The notes under the pieces were generated by a model. That model did no database searches, was not told where the DNA came from, and saw only the letters and a program-made list of their open reading frames with translations. The position numbers and the translations under genes were made by a program. From Seonamhaeicola sp. S2-3 (GTDB lineage Bacteria; Bacteroidota; Bacteroidia; Flavobacteriales; Flavobacteriaceae), in assembly GCF_001971785.1 (NCBI RefSeq), contig NZ_CP019389.1, forward strand, positions 2,801,001 through 2,865,000: a stretch of 64,000 nucleotides of DNA, written 5' to 3'. This document shows, in pieces, positions 51,764-59,148 of the stretch; the stretch's first letter is position 1, and every line of letters begins with the position of its first letter.

Positions 51764-52727
51764 AGGCGCTATTTCAAATTTTATAGAAAAATACTATCTG
51801 CACTTTAATGCAGCATCGGTAGTTGATGCCGCTAAAGCATATGAAGACCAATTAAACAGTGGCGCTAAAATGTTAGTGTCTCTTGCTGGAGCTATGAGTA
51901 CTGCAGAGTTAGGTAAAATTTTTGCAGAAATGATTAGGCAAGATAAAGTGCATATAATTTCATGTACTGGTGCAAATCTTGAAGAAGATATCATGAATTT
52001 AGTAGCTCATTCACATTATAAACGTGTCCCTAATTACAGAGATTTAACACCACAGCAAGAGTGGAATTTGTTAGAAAAAGGCTTAAACAGGGTTACAGAC
52101 ACGTGTATCCCAGAAGAAGAAGCCTTTAGAAGATTACAAAAACACATTTATACCATTTGGAAAGAAGCCGATGATAAAGGAGAACGCTATTTACCGCATG
52201 AGTTTATGTACAAAATGCTGTTATCGGGGGTGTTAGAAGAGTATTACGAAATAGATTTAAAAGACTCTTGGATGTACGCTGCGGCTCAGAAAAATTTACC
52301 AATAGTTTGCCCAGGTTGGGAAGACAGCACTATGGGTAACATATTTGCAAGCTATGTGTTAAAAGGAGAACTTAAAGCTAGTACCATGAAATCGGGCATT
52401 GAGTACATGACCTTTTTGGCAGATTGGTATACTAATAATTCTGAAAATGGTATCGGGTTTTTCCAAATAGGTGGTGGTATTGCTGGCGATTTTCCTATAT
52501 GTGTAGTGCCAATGCTTTATCAAGATCTAGAAAGAACAGATACGCCTTTTTGGAGCTACTTCTGTCAAATTTCAGATTCAACAACCAGCTACGGCTCATA
52601 CTCTGGGGCAGTACCAAACGAAAAAATTACGTGGGGTAAATTAGATATTAATACACCTAAATTTATTATTGAAAGTGATGCAACTATTGTTGCTCCATTA
52701 ATTTTTGCCTATTTATTAGGTATGTAA
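51753..52727 (+). CDS. Deoxyhypusine synthase-like protein (probable homospermidine/spermidine synthase)
   Basis: 324 aa member of the deoxyhypusine synthase family. Conserved blocks: MLVSLAGAMSTAELGKIFAE (NAD site), ISCTGANLEEDIMNLVAHSHY, MYAAAQKNLPIVCPGWEDST, FFQIGGGIAGDFPI. The catalytic Lys is retained in ITWGKLD (Lys296), equivalent to the WGK of eukaryotic DHS, followed by ESDATIVAPLIFAYLL. Bacteria lack eIF5A, so the protein substrate of true DHS is absent. With speA and speB just upstream, transfer of an aminobutyl group to putrescine, giving homospermidine, is the likely reaction. Overlaps speB by 11 bp. Confidence 0.87.
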   Translation: MNTKGAISNFIEKYYLHFNAASVVDAAKAYEDQLNSGAKMLVSLAGAMSTAELGKIFAEMIRQDKVHIISCTGANLEEDIMNLVAHSHYKRVPNYRDLTPQQEWNLLEKGLNRVTDTCIPEEEAFRRLQKHIYTIWKEADDKGERYLPHEFMYKMLLSGVLEEYYEIDLKDSWMYAAAQKNLPIVCPGWEDSTMGNIFASYVLKGELKASTMKSGIEYMTFLADWYTNNSENGIGFFQIGGGIAGDFPICVVPMLYQDLERTDTPFWSYFCQISDSTTSYGSYSGAVPNEKITWGKLDINTPKFIIESDATIVAPLIFAYLLGM

Positions 52728-52738
52728 TTATAAAAAAT

Positions 52739-53011
52739 ATGTTGCGTAAAATTGTAGATTATCAAAAGTTAAACGAAGATATTTTAGCCTTACTTGTTGA
52801 GAAATTTCCCGATGGTTATGAAGATTCAGATGTTATAACCTTTAGAAATGCTAAAAATGAAGTTATTGAAGCTATAGAAATAAAAACAGAAGATACTGTA
52901 TACCTAGTAAAAGTAGGCAAGCGTCTTGTCCAGGCTATGGAAGATTTTGAGGTAGATAACGATACTGACGATGATAATATAGAAGCGAATATTCAAACAG
53001 AACCTGTATAA
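52739..53011 (+). CDS. Small conserved protein at the end of the polyamine operon (90 aa)
   Basis: Not recognised. No signal peptide. N-terminal MLRKIVDYQKLNEDILALLVE helix, a central beta-rich part (VITFRNAKNEVIEAIEIKTE, VYLVKVGKRLVQAME) and an acidic disordered tail (VDNDTDDDNIEANIQ). It begins 12 bp after the DHS-like gene in the same direction, followed by a terminator, so it belongs to the speA-speB-DHS unit. Could be an accessory or regulatory protein; no direct evidence. Confidence 0.7.
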   Translation: MLRKIVDYQKLNEDILALLVEKFPDGYEDSDVITFRNAKNEVIEAIEIKTEDTVYLVKVGKRLVQAMEDFEVDNDTDDDNIEANIQTEPV

Positions 53012-53054
53012 GGTGAAGAATAAATTTCTGCATAAAATTTATTAAAATGAAAGA

Positions 53055-53085
53055 AAAAAGGGTAGATAAAGTCTACCCTTTTTAT
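53055..53085. terminator. Bidirectional terminator between the polyamine operon and tRNA-Leu
   Basis: Stem AAAAAGGGTAGA/TCTACCCTTTTT with loop TAAAG, A-run and T-run on opposite sides. It serves the polyamine operon on the plus strand and the tRNA on the minus strand. Confidence 0.85.
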
Positions 53086-53092
53086 TGTTTTG

Positions 53093-53176
53093 TGCACACG
53101 AGAGGATTCGAACCTCCACGTCCTTAAGAACACTGCCCCCTCAAGGCAGCGCGTCTACCAATTCCGCCACGTGTGC
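53093..53176 (-). tRNA. tRNA-Leu (anticodon GAG)
   Basis: 84-nt tRNA without encoded CCA. Acceptor arms GCACACG and CGTGTGC pair fully, discriminator A. D-arm region GGCGGAATTGGTAGACGC, anticodon loop CTTGAGG, a long class II variable arm, and T-arm GAGGTTCGAATCCTC. The GAG anticodon reads CUC/CUU leucine codons. Confidence 0.97.
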
Positions 53177-53195
53177 TTTACTAATAAGCTAAAAT

Positions 53196-53227
53196 AAAAA
53201 AGTTGAGCATATGCTTAACTTTTTTTG
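53196..53227 (-). terminator. Terminator of the candidate small RNA
   Basis: On the minus strand: AAAAAAGTTAAGCAT then ATGCTCAACTTTTTT, one G-U pair, with a T run. It lies between the tRNA-Leu and the inverted repeat at 53233-53290, where no protein gene would use it. Confidence 0.65.
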
Positions 53228-53355
53228 AGTGACTAGGCAAGGTTCTGAACCTAATGACCTAAAGCCTGTAATAATCTGTATCTTGCCTAGATTTATATAT
53301 CTTGTTGACGATTTGCCAACCTTATGATTATTTAGTTATATCAAAGTACTTCCTT
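53197..53355 (-). ncRNA. Candidate small RNA (about 159 nt) with promoter and terminator
   Basis: Minus strand. A -7 box TATATTTG (53362-53369) would start transcription near 53355, and an intrinsic terminator ends at 53197. In between is a strong 9-bp helix, CTAGGCAAG (53282-53290) with CTTGCCTAG (53233-53241), with a 40-nt inner part that includes GGTT-CAG-AACC. A second weaker stem GTTG...CAAC lies nearer the 5' end. No open reading frame. It is flanked by the AraC gene and the tRNA-Leu. No match to tmRNA, RNase P, SRP or 6S that I can recognise. Confidence 0.42.
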
Positions 53356-53361
53356 TTGGGG

Positions 53362-53369
53362 CAAATATA
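53362..53369 (-). promoter_or_regulatory. -7 promoter box TATATTTG of the candidate small RNA
   Basis: Exact TAnnTTTG on the minus strand between the AraC stop and the inverted repeat; no clear -33 element. Confidence 0.4.
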
Positions 53370-53458
53370 TAGATTTAATTTTATAATTACATTAAATTAA
53401 AACGTAAGACTTTTATGTAGAAATGAATCATAAGTAACTAAAAAAATAGTGATTAAAA

Positions 53459-54289
53459 TTATCGTTTCCCTAAATAGGTCTTTACATAGGCATACCTTCC
53501 ATTTAAAAAATCTTCTGGGCAACTTCCTATTAGTTTTTTAAAATCATTGATAAAATGAGCCTGATCATAATAACCACAATCCAACGCATAGCCTATTAGT
53601 TTCTCATTTTCATTTCTATTTATGAGATCAAATAAAGAATTTAATTGTACCACTTTACAGAAATATTTTGGTGGTACACCAACAACTTCTTTAAATTTTC
53701 TTCTGAAATGACGTTCACTAATTTGAAGTTGATTTGATAATTCCTTCTGACTAATTACACCACCTTTGTTAATAATAATATCTATTGCCTGTTCTAACCA
53801 TAATATCTTAGGTGTACTCTGGGTTACCAATTGGTCCATTAAATTGAATATAACTTCAATTCTTTCATGGTTAGTACTACATTTTAACAAGTTCATCTTT
53901 AAAATGGAAGTATCAATAGGAGCAATTTTTTCTAGAGGTTTCCAATGATTTAAAAAATACGCCCCTTTTTTATGGAAAAGATAATATGGTGCTGCTGGGG
54001 ACAATAAAAAACCAAGTTGACCAATTTTACCCTTAAGTTCACTTTCCATAGTAACATTATATAGTAATCCAGCAATATTCAATTTGGATTCAGGAATAAT
54101 TTTTTCCCCATCAATATAAAAAGCAGGTGTGTCATCATATACATAAACAAATAGCGGGAAGCAGGTAGGATGTATAGGAACACGGGTATTAACTTTATTT
54201 TCAGACTCACCTAAAATAATCGCTTTTATTAAAAACTTTAATCTCTCTGGAATTTTGTAGTCTATAGGATTAGCATATGATTTTAACAT
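53459..54289 (-). CDS. AraC family transcriptional regulator
   Basis: 276 aa. The C-terminal part is an AraC/XylS double helix-turn-helix: VISQKELSNQLQISERHFRR (about 172-191), FKEVVGVPPKYFCKVVQLN, then ALDCGYYDQAHFINDFKKLI with PEDFLNG at about 235-265, the family signature. The N-terminal 150 residues resemble the DUF6597-type effector domain of stand-alone AraC regulators (HPTCFPLFVYVYDDTPAFY). No adjacent target operon is obvious; debris of other genes lies directly upstream. Confidence 0.88.
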   Translation of the reverse strand: MLKSYANPIDYKIPERLKFLIKAIILGESENKVNTRVPIHPTCFPLFVYVYDDTPAFYIDGEKIIPESKLNIAGLLYNVTMESELKGKIGQLGFLLSPAAPYYLFHKKGAYFLNHWKPLEKIAPIDTSILKMNLLKCSTNHERIEVIFNLMDQLVTQSTPKILWLEQAIDIIINKGGVISQKELSNQLQISERHFRRKFKEVVGVPPKYFCKVVQLNSLFDLINRNENEKLIGYALDCGYYDQAHFINDFKKLIGSCPEDFLNGRYAYVKTYLGKR

Positions 54290-54396
54290 CTTTAAAAGAT
54301 TAGGAAACGGTATGTCCGATTTTTACAATAACATGTTTTCAGTTACTCATAATATTGTAAAAATAAAAGACTTAAAATACTAAATTTTTGAAATTA

Positions 54397-54612
54397 ATGC
54401 AAAAGTATCGAATACTGCTTTTTTTAGTTTTTACCTGTGTGGCTTCTTTTAGTCAAAACCAAATCTGTTTCAGGCAATTATCGATAAAGGAAGGTTTGTT
54501 TCAAAATAGTATGGTTAGAAGTAATGAAAAGATCCTTAATATGAAACATGATGAGGCTAAGATTACGCCTTTGATGGATAAAAAAACTATCTGCCCGATG
54601 TTTTTACCATAG
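54397..54612 (+). pseudogene. Remnant of a hybrid sensor kinase (two-component regulator propeller) N-terminus
   Basis: 71 codons. Signal peptide (YRILLFLVFTCVASFS) followed by QNQICFRQLSIKEGLFQNSM. This is the start of periplasmic sensor domains of the hybrid two-component type, which normally read FRQLSIEDGLSQN and continue for over 1000 residues. After about residue 40 the sequence stops resembling that family and soon ends. No propeller, kinase or receiver domain follows. It reads as a truncated leftover. Confidence 0.5.
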
Positions 54613-54812
54613 AGTTTGATGCTTTATTCAAAAGGGTGCATAGACCAACTTATCAAAGCTATAATATTAAACAATAAAGGCACATACAGATGTATTCGTA
54701 TAAACAAGCATAAAGATTCTATGTCGTGTAATATTATTGGTAGATCTCTTAAAGAATACAAATCATATGATGAATCTTTAGTTATAGAGACTTTGAAAGT
54801 AAGTTTAAACAA
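54613..54812. other. Non-coding gene debris
   Basis: Short frames exist but none resembles a protein I know, and frames are interrupted repeatedly. Lies between two recognisable remnants, consistent with decay of one or more genes. Confidence 0.35.
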
Positions 54813-54983
54813 ATGACAACTCAGGGATATCGACTTTTTCACCTCGAAACATATACTATAAATGGGAAACGAAAATGGGCTGGATTATTTAAAAAGAGGA
54901 ATAAACGATATGCTTTGCATAGAAACTTATCTACTGAGGCATTTGAAAAAATAGAAAAGAAAATGATATTCAATCTGATTTAA
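54813..54983 (+). pseudogene. Remnant of a GYR-type tandem repeat protein (BTRD1/polyglycine-hydrolase-like)
   Basis: 56 codons: TQGYRLFHLETYTINGKRKW then AGLFKKR and a helix LSTEAFEKIEKKM. One unit of this pattern (GYR..x.ETYTxNGxxxxAG.F followed by an LS..xF helix) is the repeat of the bacterial tandem repeat domain found in polyglycine-hydrolase-like proteins. Normally several units are present. A single isolated unit in a debris region suggests a degraded gene. Confidence 0.45.
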
Positions 54984-55121
54984 TAAGTATATGATATTCA
55001 AAATATTATGTTTTTAAAGCTTTATTAATATACATGATAAGTTTGAAAAAATGGTTATGAGCTTGCTGATTTCAAAATGTATTAAATGTGTATAAACTAG
55101 TTAAACTATAAAACAAAAATT

Positions 55122-55322
55122 ATGAAAATGAAAAACTCAATTTTAGCAACAATTGTTATTTTTAGCTTTGTCTTTTCCTCTCATACTCAAGATATAAAAG
55201 GAAATATTACAATCAATGGTTCTTTCAAATCAATCATAAAAAAGGAAGATCCTTATGCGGTAAACCTGTTTAAAGATTTTAAGACGGGTAAACACCAAAT
55301 ATATACTGAAAATACAAATTAA
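55122..55322 (+). CDS. Short secreted protein or gene remnant (66 aa)
   Basis: A clear signal peptide (NSILATIVIFSFVFSSHTQ) with only about 45 mature residues (DIKGNITINGSFKSIIKKED ...). Such a signal followed by GNITINGSF is how many flavobacterial secreted proteins begin, so this may be the front of a lost longer gene. No continuation is visible in another frame downstream. Not recognised. Confidence 0.4.
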   Translation: MKMKNSILATIVIFSFVFSSHTQDIKGNITINGSFKSIIKKEDPYAVNLFKDFKTGKHQIYTENTN

Positions 55323-55429
55323 ACATTTTCGATTCTTGAGTAATACAATATACCATAGAATATGAAGAATGCGAACTATAAGAAGTAAGCATCTAAAAGA
55401 ATAATTGATAACACTTAAAATCTAAGAAC

Positions 55430-56059
55430 ATGACATACATAAAACTAAAAAAACACATACTGTACAGCACATCAATCTTGCTGGTTATGTTGGTGTTGCT
55501 ATCCTGCAAAAATGAAACCACTAAAAAAATTAAAAATTTAAAAAAGGAAACAAAAGCGGCTACCACTATTTTAAAAAATGTGAACACTACCCAAGAAAAA
55601 ATAGAAGCCCTCTCTAAAGAAGAACCTTTATCCAACAAGGCCTTAAAAGAGTGGCTCCCCGAAACCTTAAACGGTATGAAACGCACAGGGTACAAGTCTG
55701 GAAGTGTCAATTTTGCAAATGCGCCATCCATTAGAGGTACCTTTAAAGAAGGTAATAAAGAATTTCATATAGAAGTGACCGATGGCGCAGGTGTCATGGC
55801 GGGCGTAGTACTTATGGCAGGTACCACTTATCAAATGGGTATGGAGGAGGAAGACGAACGCAAGCACATTAAAAAAGTAACCGAAAACGGAATCGAGGCA
55901 CGCCAGACTTATATGAAACAACAAAATAACACCCGGTTGAATTTTTTGTACGAGAATCGGTTTTATGTTGAGGTCAGGGCTAACAGCATGACCCCTGAAG
56001 AAACCTGGGATGCCGTTGAAAAAATAAAACTTAACAGGCTAATGACTTTAACAAAATAA
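55430..56059 (+). CDS. Hypothetical lipoprotein (209 aa)
   Basis: Lipobox VLLSC after a hydrophobic signal (Cys at about 26). A Lys/Thr-rich coiled segment (TKKIKNLKKETKAATTILKN) follows, then EWLPETLNGMKRTGYKSGSV and TFKEGNKEFHIEVTDGAGVMAG near residues 75-130, and a C-terminal part with LNFLYENRFYVEVRA. This pattern occurs in other Bacteroidota lipoproteins, but I know no assigned function. First gene of a tight three-gene unit with the two paralogues downstream (3-bp and 1-bp gaps). Its base composition is less AT-rich than the debris upstream. Confidence 0.7.
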   Translation: MTYIKLKKHILYSTSILLVMLVLLSCKNETTKKIKNLKKETKAATTILKNVNTTQEKIEALSKEEPLSNKALKEWLPETLNGMKRTGYKSGSVNFANAPSIRGTFKEGNKEFHIEVTDGAGVMAGVVLMAGTTYQMGMEEEDERKHIKKVTENGIEARQTYMKQQNNTRLNFLYENRFYVEVRANSMTPEETWDAVEKIKLNRLMTLTK

Positions 56060-56062
56060 GCT

Positions 56063-56800
56063 ATGAAAGTACTATTCTCTATACTGTTATCTACTTTTTT
56101 AAATTTTGCAGGCTATTCACAAATTGCAGCCATAAACAATACAATATCGGGCTGGAAGGACGGTTCTGCACTATTAATGGGCGATAACAAGGTTCAGGTG
56201 GGCGAAATCCATAATGATGGAACCTTCAATATTACACTTAAAGAAGGATATTTAGAACAGTTAAAAGCTAGTCGTGAAAAAGAAAATCCCTATCTCGAAA
56301 ATGGTTTAATGGGAGTGCCAAATCTATCCTTTTTCTTTTCTTGTCGTGGAGGTCAATTGCAAAAAGAAAATACGGATCAACCAGTAGGGGTTTTATCCCT
56401 TTCGGGTGCCTTTGGGATTAAAAAAACACGAGATGATAAATTTAATATAGCCAATATGGTGCCATCAAGTTCTATAGCCTTTGCCAAATTTATTATCAAC
56501 AGGGGTAGAATAAATGCAGTTCCAGGCTCTAGTATAAACTTTTACTATGTGGCTAAGCCCGCTGTAATTCAAGGGGTTTGTGAACGCCAAAGGAAAACTA
56601 ATGAAGGCTTTGTGAGAATTGTCAAAAACTTTAATCTTAATTTTAAACCAGGTTGGAATTTGGTATCGCATGAAATTGAAGAAGTTTACACCACTAAATC
56701 TGGGGTAGCGCAACCTAAGGTAACCCATTACAGGACTATTGACAAAATGCCAGCAGACCTTGATTATCAAATTATTTTAACATCACAAAAATACCATTAA
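56063..56800 (+). CDS. Secreted hypothetical protein, paralogue 1 (245 aa)
   Basis: Signal peptide (FSILLSTFLNFAGYSQ). Mature part opens IAAINNTISGWKDGSALLMG and VGEIHNDGTFNITLKEGYLE, a beta-sheet pattern. The C-terminal third has FNLNFKPGWNLVSHEIEEVY and a final KMPADLDYQIILT. It shares this layout with the next gene (GWKDGS/KWEQKK start, DGTFNI/NGNFNI block, GWN.V...IEEVY end), so the two are duplicates that have diverged a lot. Not recognised otherwise; probably periplasmic or secreted. Confidence 0.68.
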   Translation: MKVLFSILLSTFLNFAGYSQIAAINNTISGWKDGSALLMGDNKVQVGEIHNDGTFNITLKEGYLEQLKASREKENPYLENGLMGVPNLSFFFSCRGGQLQKENTDQPVGVLSLSGAFGIKKTRDDKFNIANMVPSSSIAFAKFIINRGRINAVPGSSINFYYVAKPAVIQGVCERQRKTNEGFVRIVKNFNLNFKPGWNLVSHEIEEVYTTKSGVAQPKVTHYRTIDKMPADLDYQIILTSQKYH

Positions 56801-56801
56801 C

Positions 56802-57530
56802 ATGATAATGAAATATATTTTTACACTAATTATTATTCTAAGTTTAACCTCCTGTTCGGCACAGATATTTACCGGAACCTTAGACAAATGGGAACAAAAA
56901 AAAGCTGAAGTTGTAACCGGGTTGATGAAGCCTAAGGTTATTGGAACGATTGATGAAAATGGAAATTTCAATATTTCCTTGCCAGAAAATTATTTAGAAG
57001 CCAAGCAAAAAAAAATTGAAGAGGAAAATAGTAATTCTGAAAACTGGAACTCATCGCTGCTTACTGTAAAACAGGTCTTTAACTGTTATGGTGATTCCCT
57101 GCAAGTAACCAATGGTGACCAGTATCTTACTACATTGGGTACTATGAGTGTTTTTGATCTGGTCAATATGAAAGAAAAAAAGAAATATGGCTTTTTCTTA
57201 GCGGCAAGTTCCAAAACATTTGCAGAGGCTTACGCTTCTTTTGGGCAAAAAAATGCCAAACAAGGCTTTGTAGTTGATTATTACTATGTTAGTGAGCCAG
57301 CTATGGTGAAAGGTACTTGTCTTACGGTAAAATACACCGGTAATAATGATGAAAATTTTGAGAAAAAAACAGATTACAATCTCAACTTTAAAAAAGGGTG
57401 GAATATCGTGAAATATAAAATAGAAGAAGTGTATAAAAGCTCTTCAGGCAAAACCTATGCAAAGAATATTTCCTATAGTACTTGCCCTGAATTTCCCAAA
57501 AATATAGTGTTTACCTATTTTAAAGATTAA
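56802..57530 (+). CDS. Lipoprotein, paralogue 2 (242 aa)
   Basis: Signal peptide with lipobox SLTSC (Cys at about 18), unlike its secreted sister. Same layout as the previous protein: FTGTLDKWEQKKAEVVTG, then GTIDENGNFNISLPENYLEA, a middle part with Cys (KQVFNCYGDSLQVTNGD) and FKKGWNIVKYKIEEVYKSSS near the end. 1 bp separates it from the previous gene. Function unknown. Confidence 0.68.
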   Translation: MIMKYIFTLIIILSLTSCSAQIFTGTLDKWEQKKAEVVTGLMKPKVIGTIDENGNFNISLPENYLEAKQKKIEEENSNSENWNSSLLTVKQVFNCYGDSLQVTNGDQYLTTLGTMSVFDLVNMKEKKKYGFFLAASSKTFAEAYASFGQKNAKQGFVVDYYYVSEPAMVKGTCLTVKYTGNNDENFEKKTDYNLNFKKGWNIVKYKIEEVYKSSSGKTYAKNISYSTCPEFPKNIVFTYFKD

Positions 57531-57630
57531 AAATTCAATGGTGGAATGTCCATCAACAAAAAATTACAAACCAACCAATATGATTTTTTGCCCAATACAT
57601 TTTAAGAATAAAAACAATAAAGAGTAACAG

Positions 57631-58875
57631 ATGAGAACAAGTTTTAAATTTTTACTGATGCTATTGTTTTTGTCAAGTTGTTCAAGTGATGACGACAATA
57701 CACAACCAGAATCAATAATCCAAAACAGTGCACCAAATAGTTTTTCGCTTGCAGGTATAAGTGATAATGAGGAAAATGTTGACCTTACACCACTGTTTTT
57801 GTGGACAGAAGCTACAGATCCCGATGGAGATCCGGTAACTTACAGCCTTTACTTGGATACAGTTCAAAATCCGGTGAATTTGGTTTCATCTGGAATTACC
57901 GGTATTTTATATGGTATAGTCACTCCTTTGGATATGGAAAAAACATATTATTGGAAAGTAGAGGCAGAGGACGATAAAAGTGCCAAAACCGAAAGTGATA
58001 TTTTTTCATTTACAACCAGGAATATAAACGATTATCTTTTGGTTCAAAATACTGATTTCTCTCCAAGAGCATTTCATAACATACTCGTTTATAATGATAA
58101 ATTTTGGGTTATTGGTGGAGAAGGAGAAGATGGCAGTTACAAAAACGATGTTTGGTATAGCGACGATGGCCTGTCCTGGACGCTAGTTACCGGAAATGCA
58201 GCTTTTCCTCCACGGAAATATTTCACCACGACAGTATTTGATGATAAAATGTGGATATTAGGTAGCTATGATGGCTCTAATAATCTAAACGATGTGTGGT
58301 ACAGTACAGATGGCGTTAATTGGCAACAAACAAACCCTACTACAATATTTCAGCCTAGACAACAACATGCTATGGTGGTTTTTGATGATAAAATGTGGGT
58401 CATAGACGGTGGGTCTAGGTTAAACGATGTTTGGTATAGTGAAGATGGTGTCAATTGGCAGGAGTTAGCGCAAACCAATACATTTACGGCAAGATTTGGA
58501 CATAAAGCGCTGGTTTTTAATGACAAAATGTGGGTTGTCTCTGGTTATGATGGAAGCATATCTAACGATGTTTGGTATAGCGAAGATGGTAGCAACTGGG
58601 AGTTGGCAACAGACAATGCTGCTTTTACAGGAAGAACTCTTCATACCGTTGTAACCTACATGGACAAAATGTGGTTGATTGGAAGCCAAAGATTTGGTAC
58701 GGTTTATAATGATATTTGGTATAGCGACAATGGAGAGGACTGGTACCAAACCACCCCAGACCAATTTTCAAAAAGAGAAGGACACACAGCAGTAGTTAAA
58801 GATGATAATATATGGATAATAGGGGGAGTTGATGAATTGGATGCCTTTTTGAATGATGTATGGACATTAAATTAA
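57631..58875 (+). CDS. Kelch-repeat lipoprotein with fibronectin-III-like domain
   Basis: 414 aa. Lipobox LSSC with an acidic CSSDDDN start (Cys at about 17), favouring export to the outer membrane. Residues about 35-130 look like a fibronectin-III fold (TPLFLWTEATDPDGDPVTYS, YYWKVEAEDDKS). Residues 135-414 hold six or seven kelch-like blades with the recurring NDVWYSxDGxNW and DKMWVxGG patterns, forming a beta-propeller. Likely binds a ligand or glycan at the cell surface. Follows the three-gene unit after 100 bp. Confidence 0.85.
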   Translation: MRTSFKFLLMLLFLSSCSSDDDNTQPESIIQNSAPNSFSLAGISDNEENVDLTPLFLWTEATDPDGDPVTYSLYLDTVQNPVNLVSSGITGILYGIVTPLDMEKTYYWKVEAEDDKSAKTESDIFSFTTRNINDYLLVQNTDFSPRAFHNILVYNDKFWVIGGEGEDGSYKNDVWYSDDGLSWTLVTGNAAFPPRKYFTTTVFDDKMWILGSYDGSNNLNDVWYSTDGVNWQQTNPTTIFQPRQQHAMVVFDDKMWVIDGGSRLNDVWYSEDGVNWQELAQTNTFTARFGHKALVFNDKMWVVSGYDGSISNDVWYSEDGSNWELATDNAAFTGRTLHTVVTYMDKMWLIGSQRFGTVYNDIWYSDNGEDWYQTTPDQFSKREGHTAVVKDDNIWIIGGVDELDAFLNDVWTLN

Positions 58876-58902
58876 AAATTAAATAAATTAAAAACTTTAG
58901 TC

Positions 58903-59025
58903 ATGAAAAGAATAATTACACTTTTTATACTCTTACTCAATTTTACAATAGCAAAAGCTCAACTCTATACAGAACTTGAAAAAATTGTAATCTCTCGAAA
59001 CGAATATAACATTGCTTACTTTTAA
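58903..59025 (+). CDS. 40-aa secreted peptide or truncated gene
   Basis: ATG 58903 to TAA 59025: MKRIITLFILLLNFTIAKAQ is a textbook signal peptide, with only 20 residues after it (LYTELEKIVISRNEYNIAYF). It starts 27 bp after the kelch lipoprotein. Either a very short secreted peptide or, more likely, the front of a gene whose remainder was deleted. Confidence 0.4.
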   Translation: MKRIITLFILLLNFTIAKAQLYTELEKIVISRNEYNIAYF

Positions 59026-59148
59026 TTCGTTGCTTGTGGCTTTTGTAAGCCAAAATCCTTTAGTTGGAACTATTATTATCCAATTACTATTAAAATCAGC
59101 TTTGTTACTTTTTTCATTTTTTTAATCCTATATAAAGTTTAGGATATT

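Noticed and set aside
53093-53176. tRNA-Leu as the attachment site of a genomic island covering 53-60 kb
   Set aside because: The tRNA 3' end faces left, toward the polyamine operon, while the accessory genes lie to its right. No integrase and no repeat of the tRNA end was seen.
54616-54816. A 66-codon plus-strand frame in the debris region as a gene
   Set aside because: No family resemblance, no signal or promoter, and it sits between two remnants; treated as debris.
59036-59125. Terminator hairpins between the 40-aa peptide and the minus-strand gene
   Set aside because: Small stems exist (TGGCTT/AAGCCA; ATCCTA/TAGGAT), but neither is followed by a convincing T run in the needed direction.
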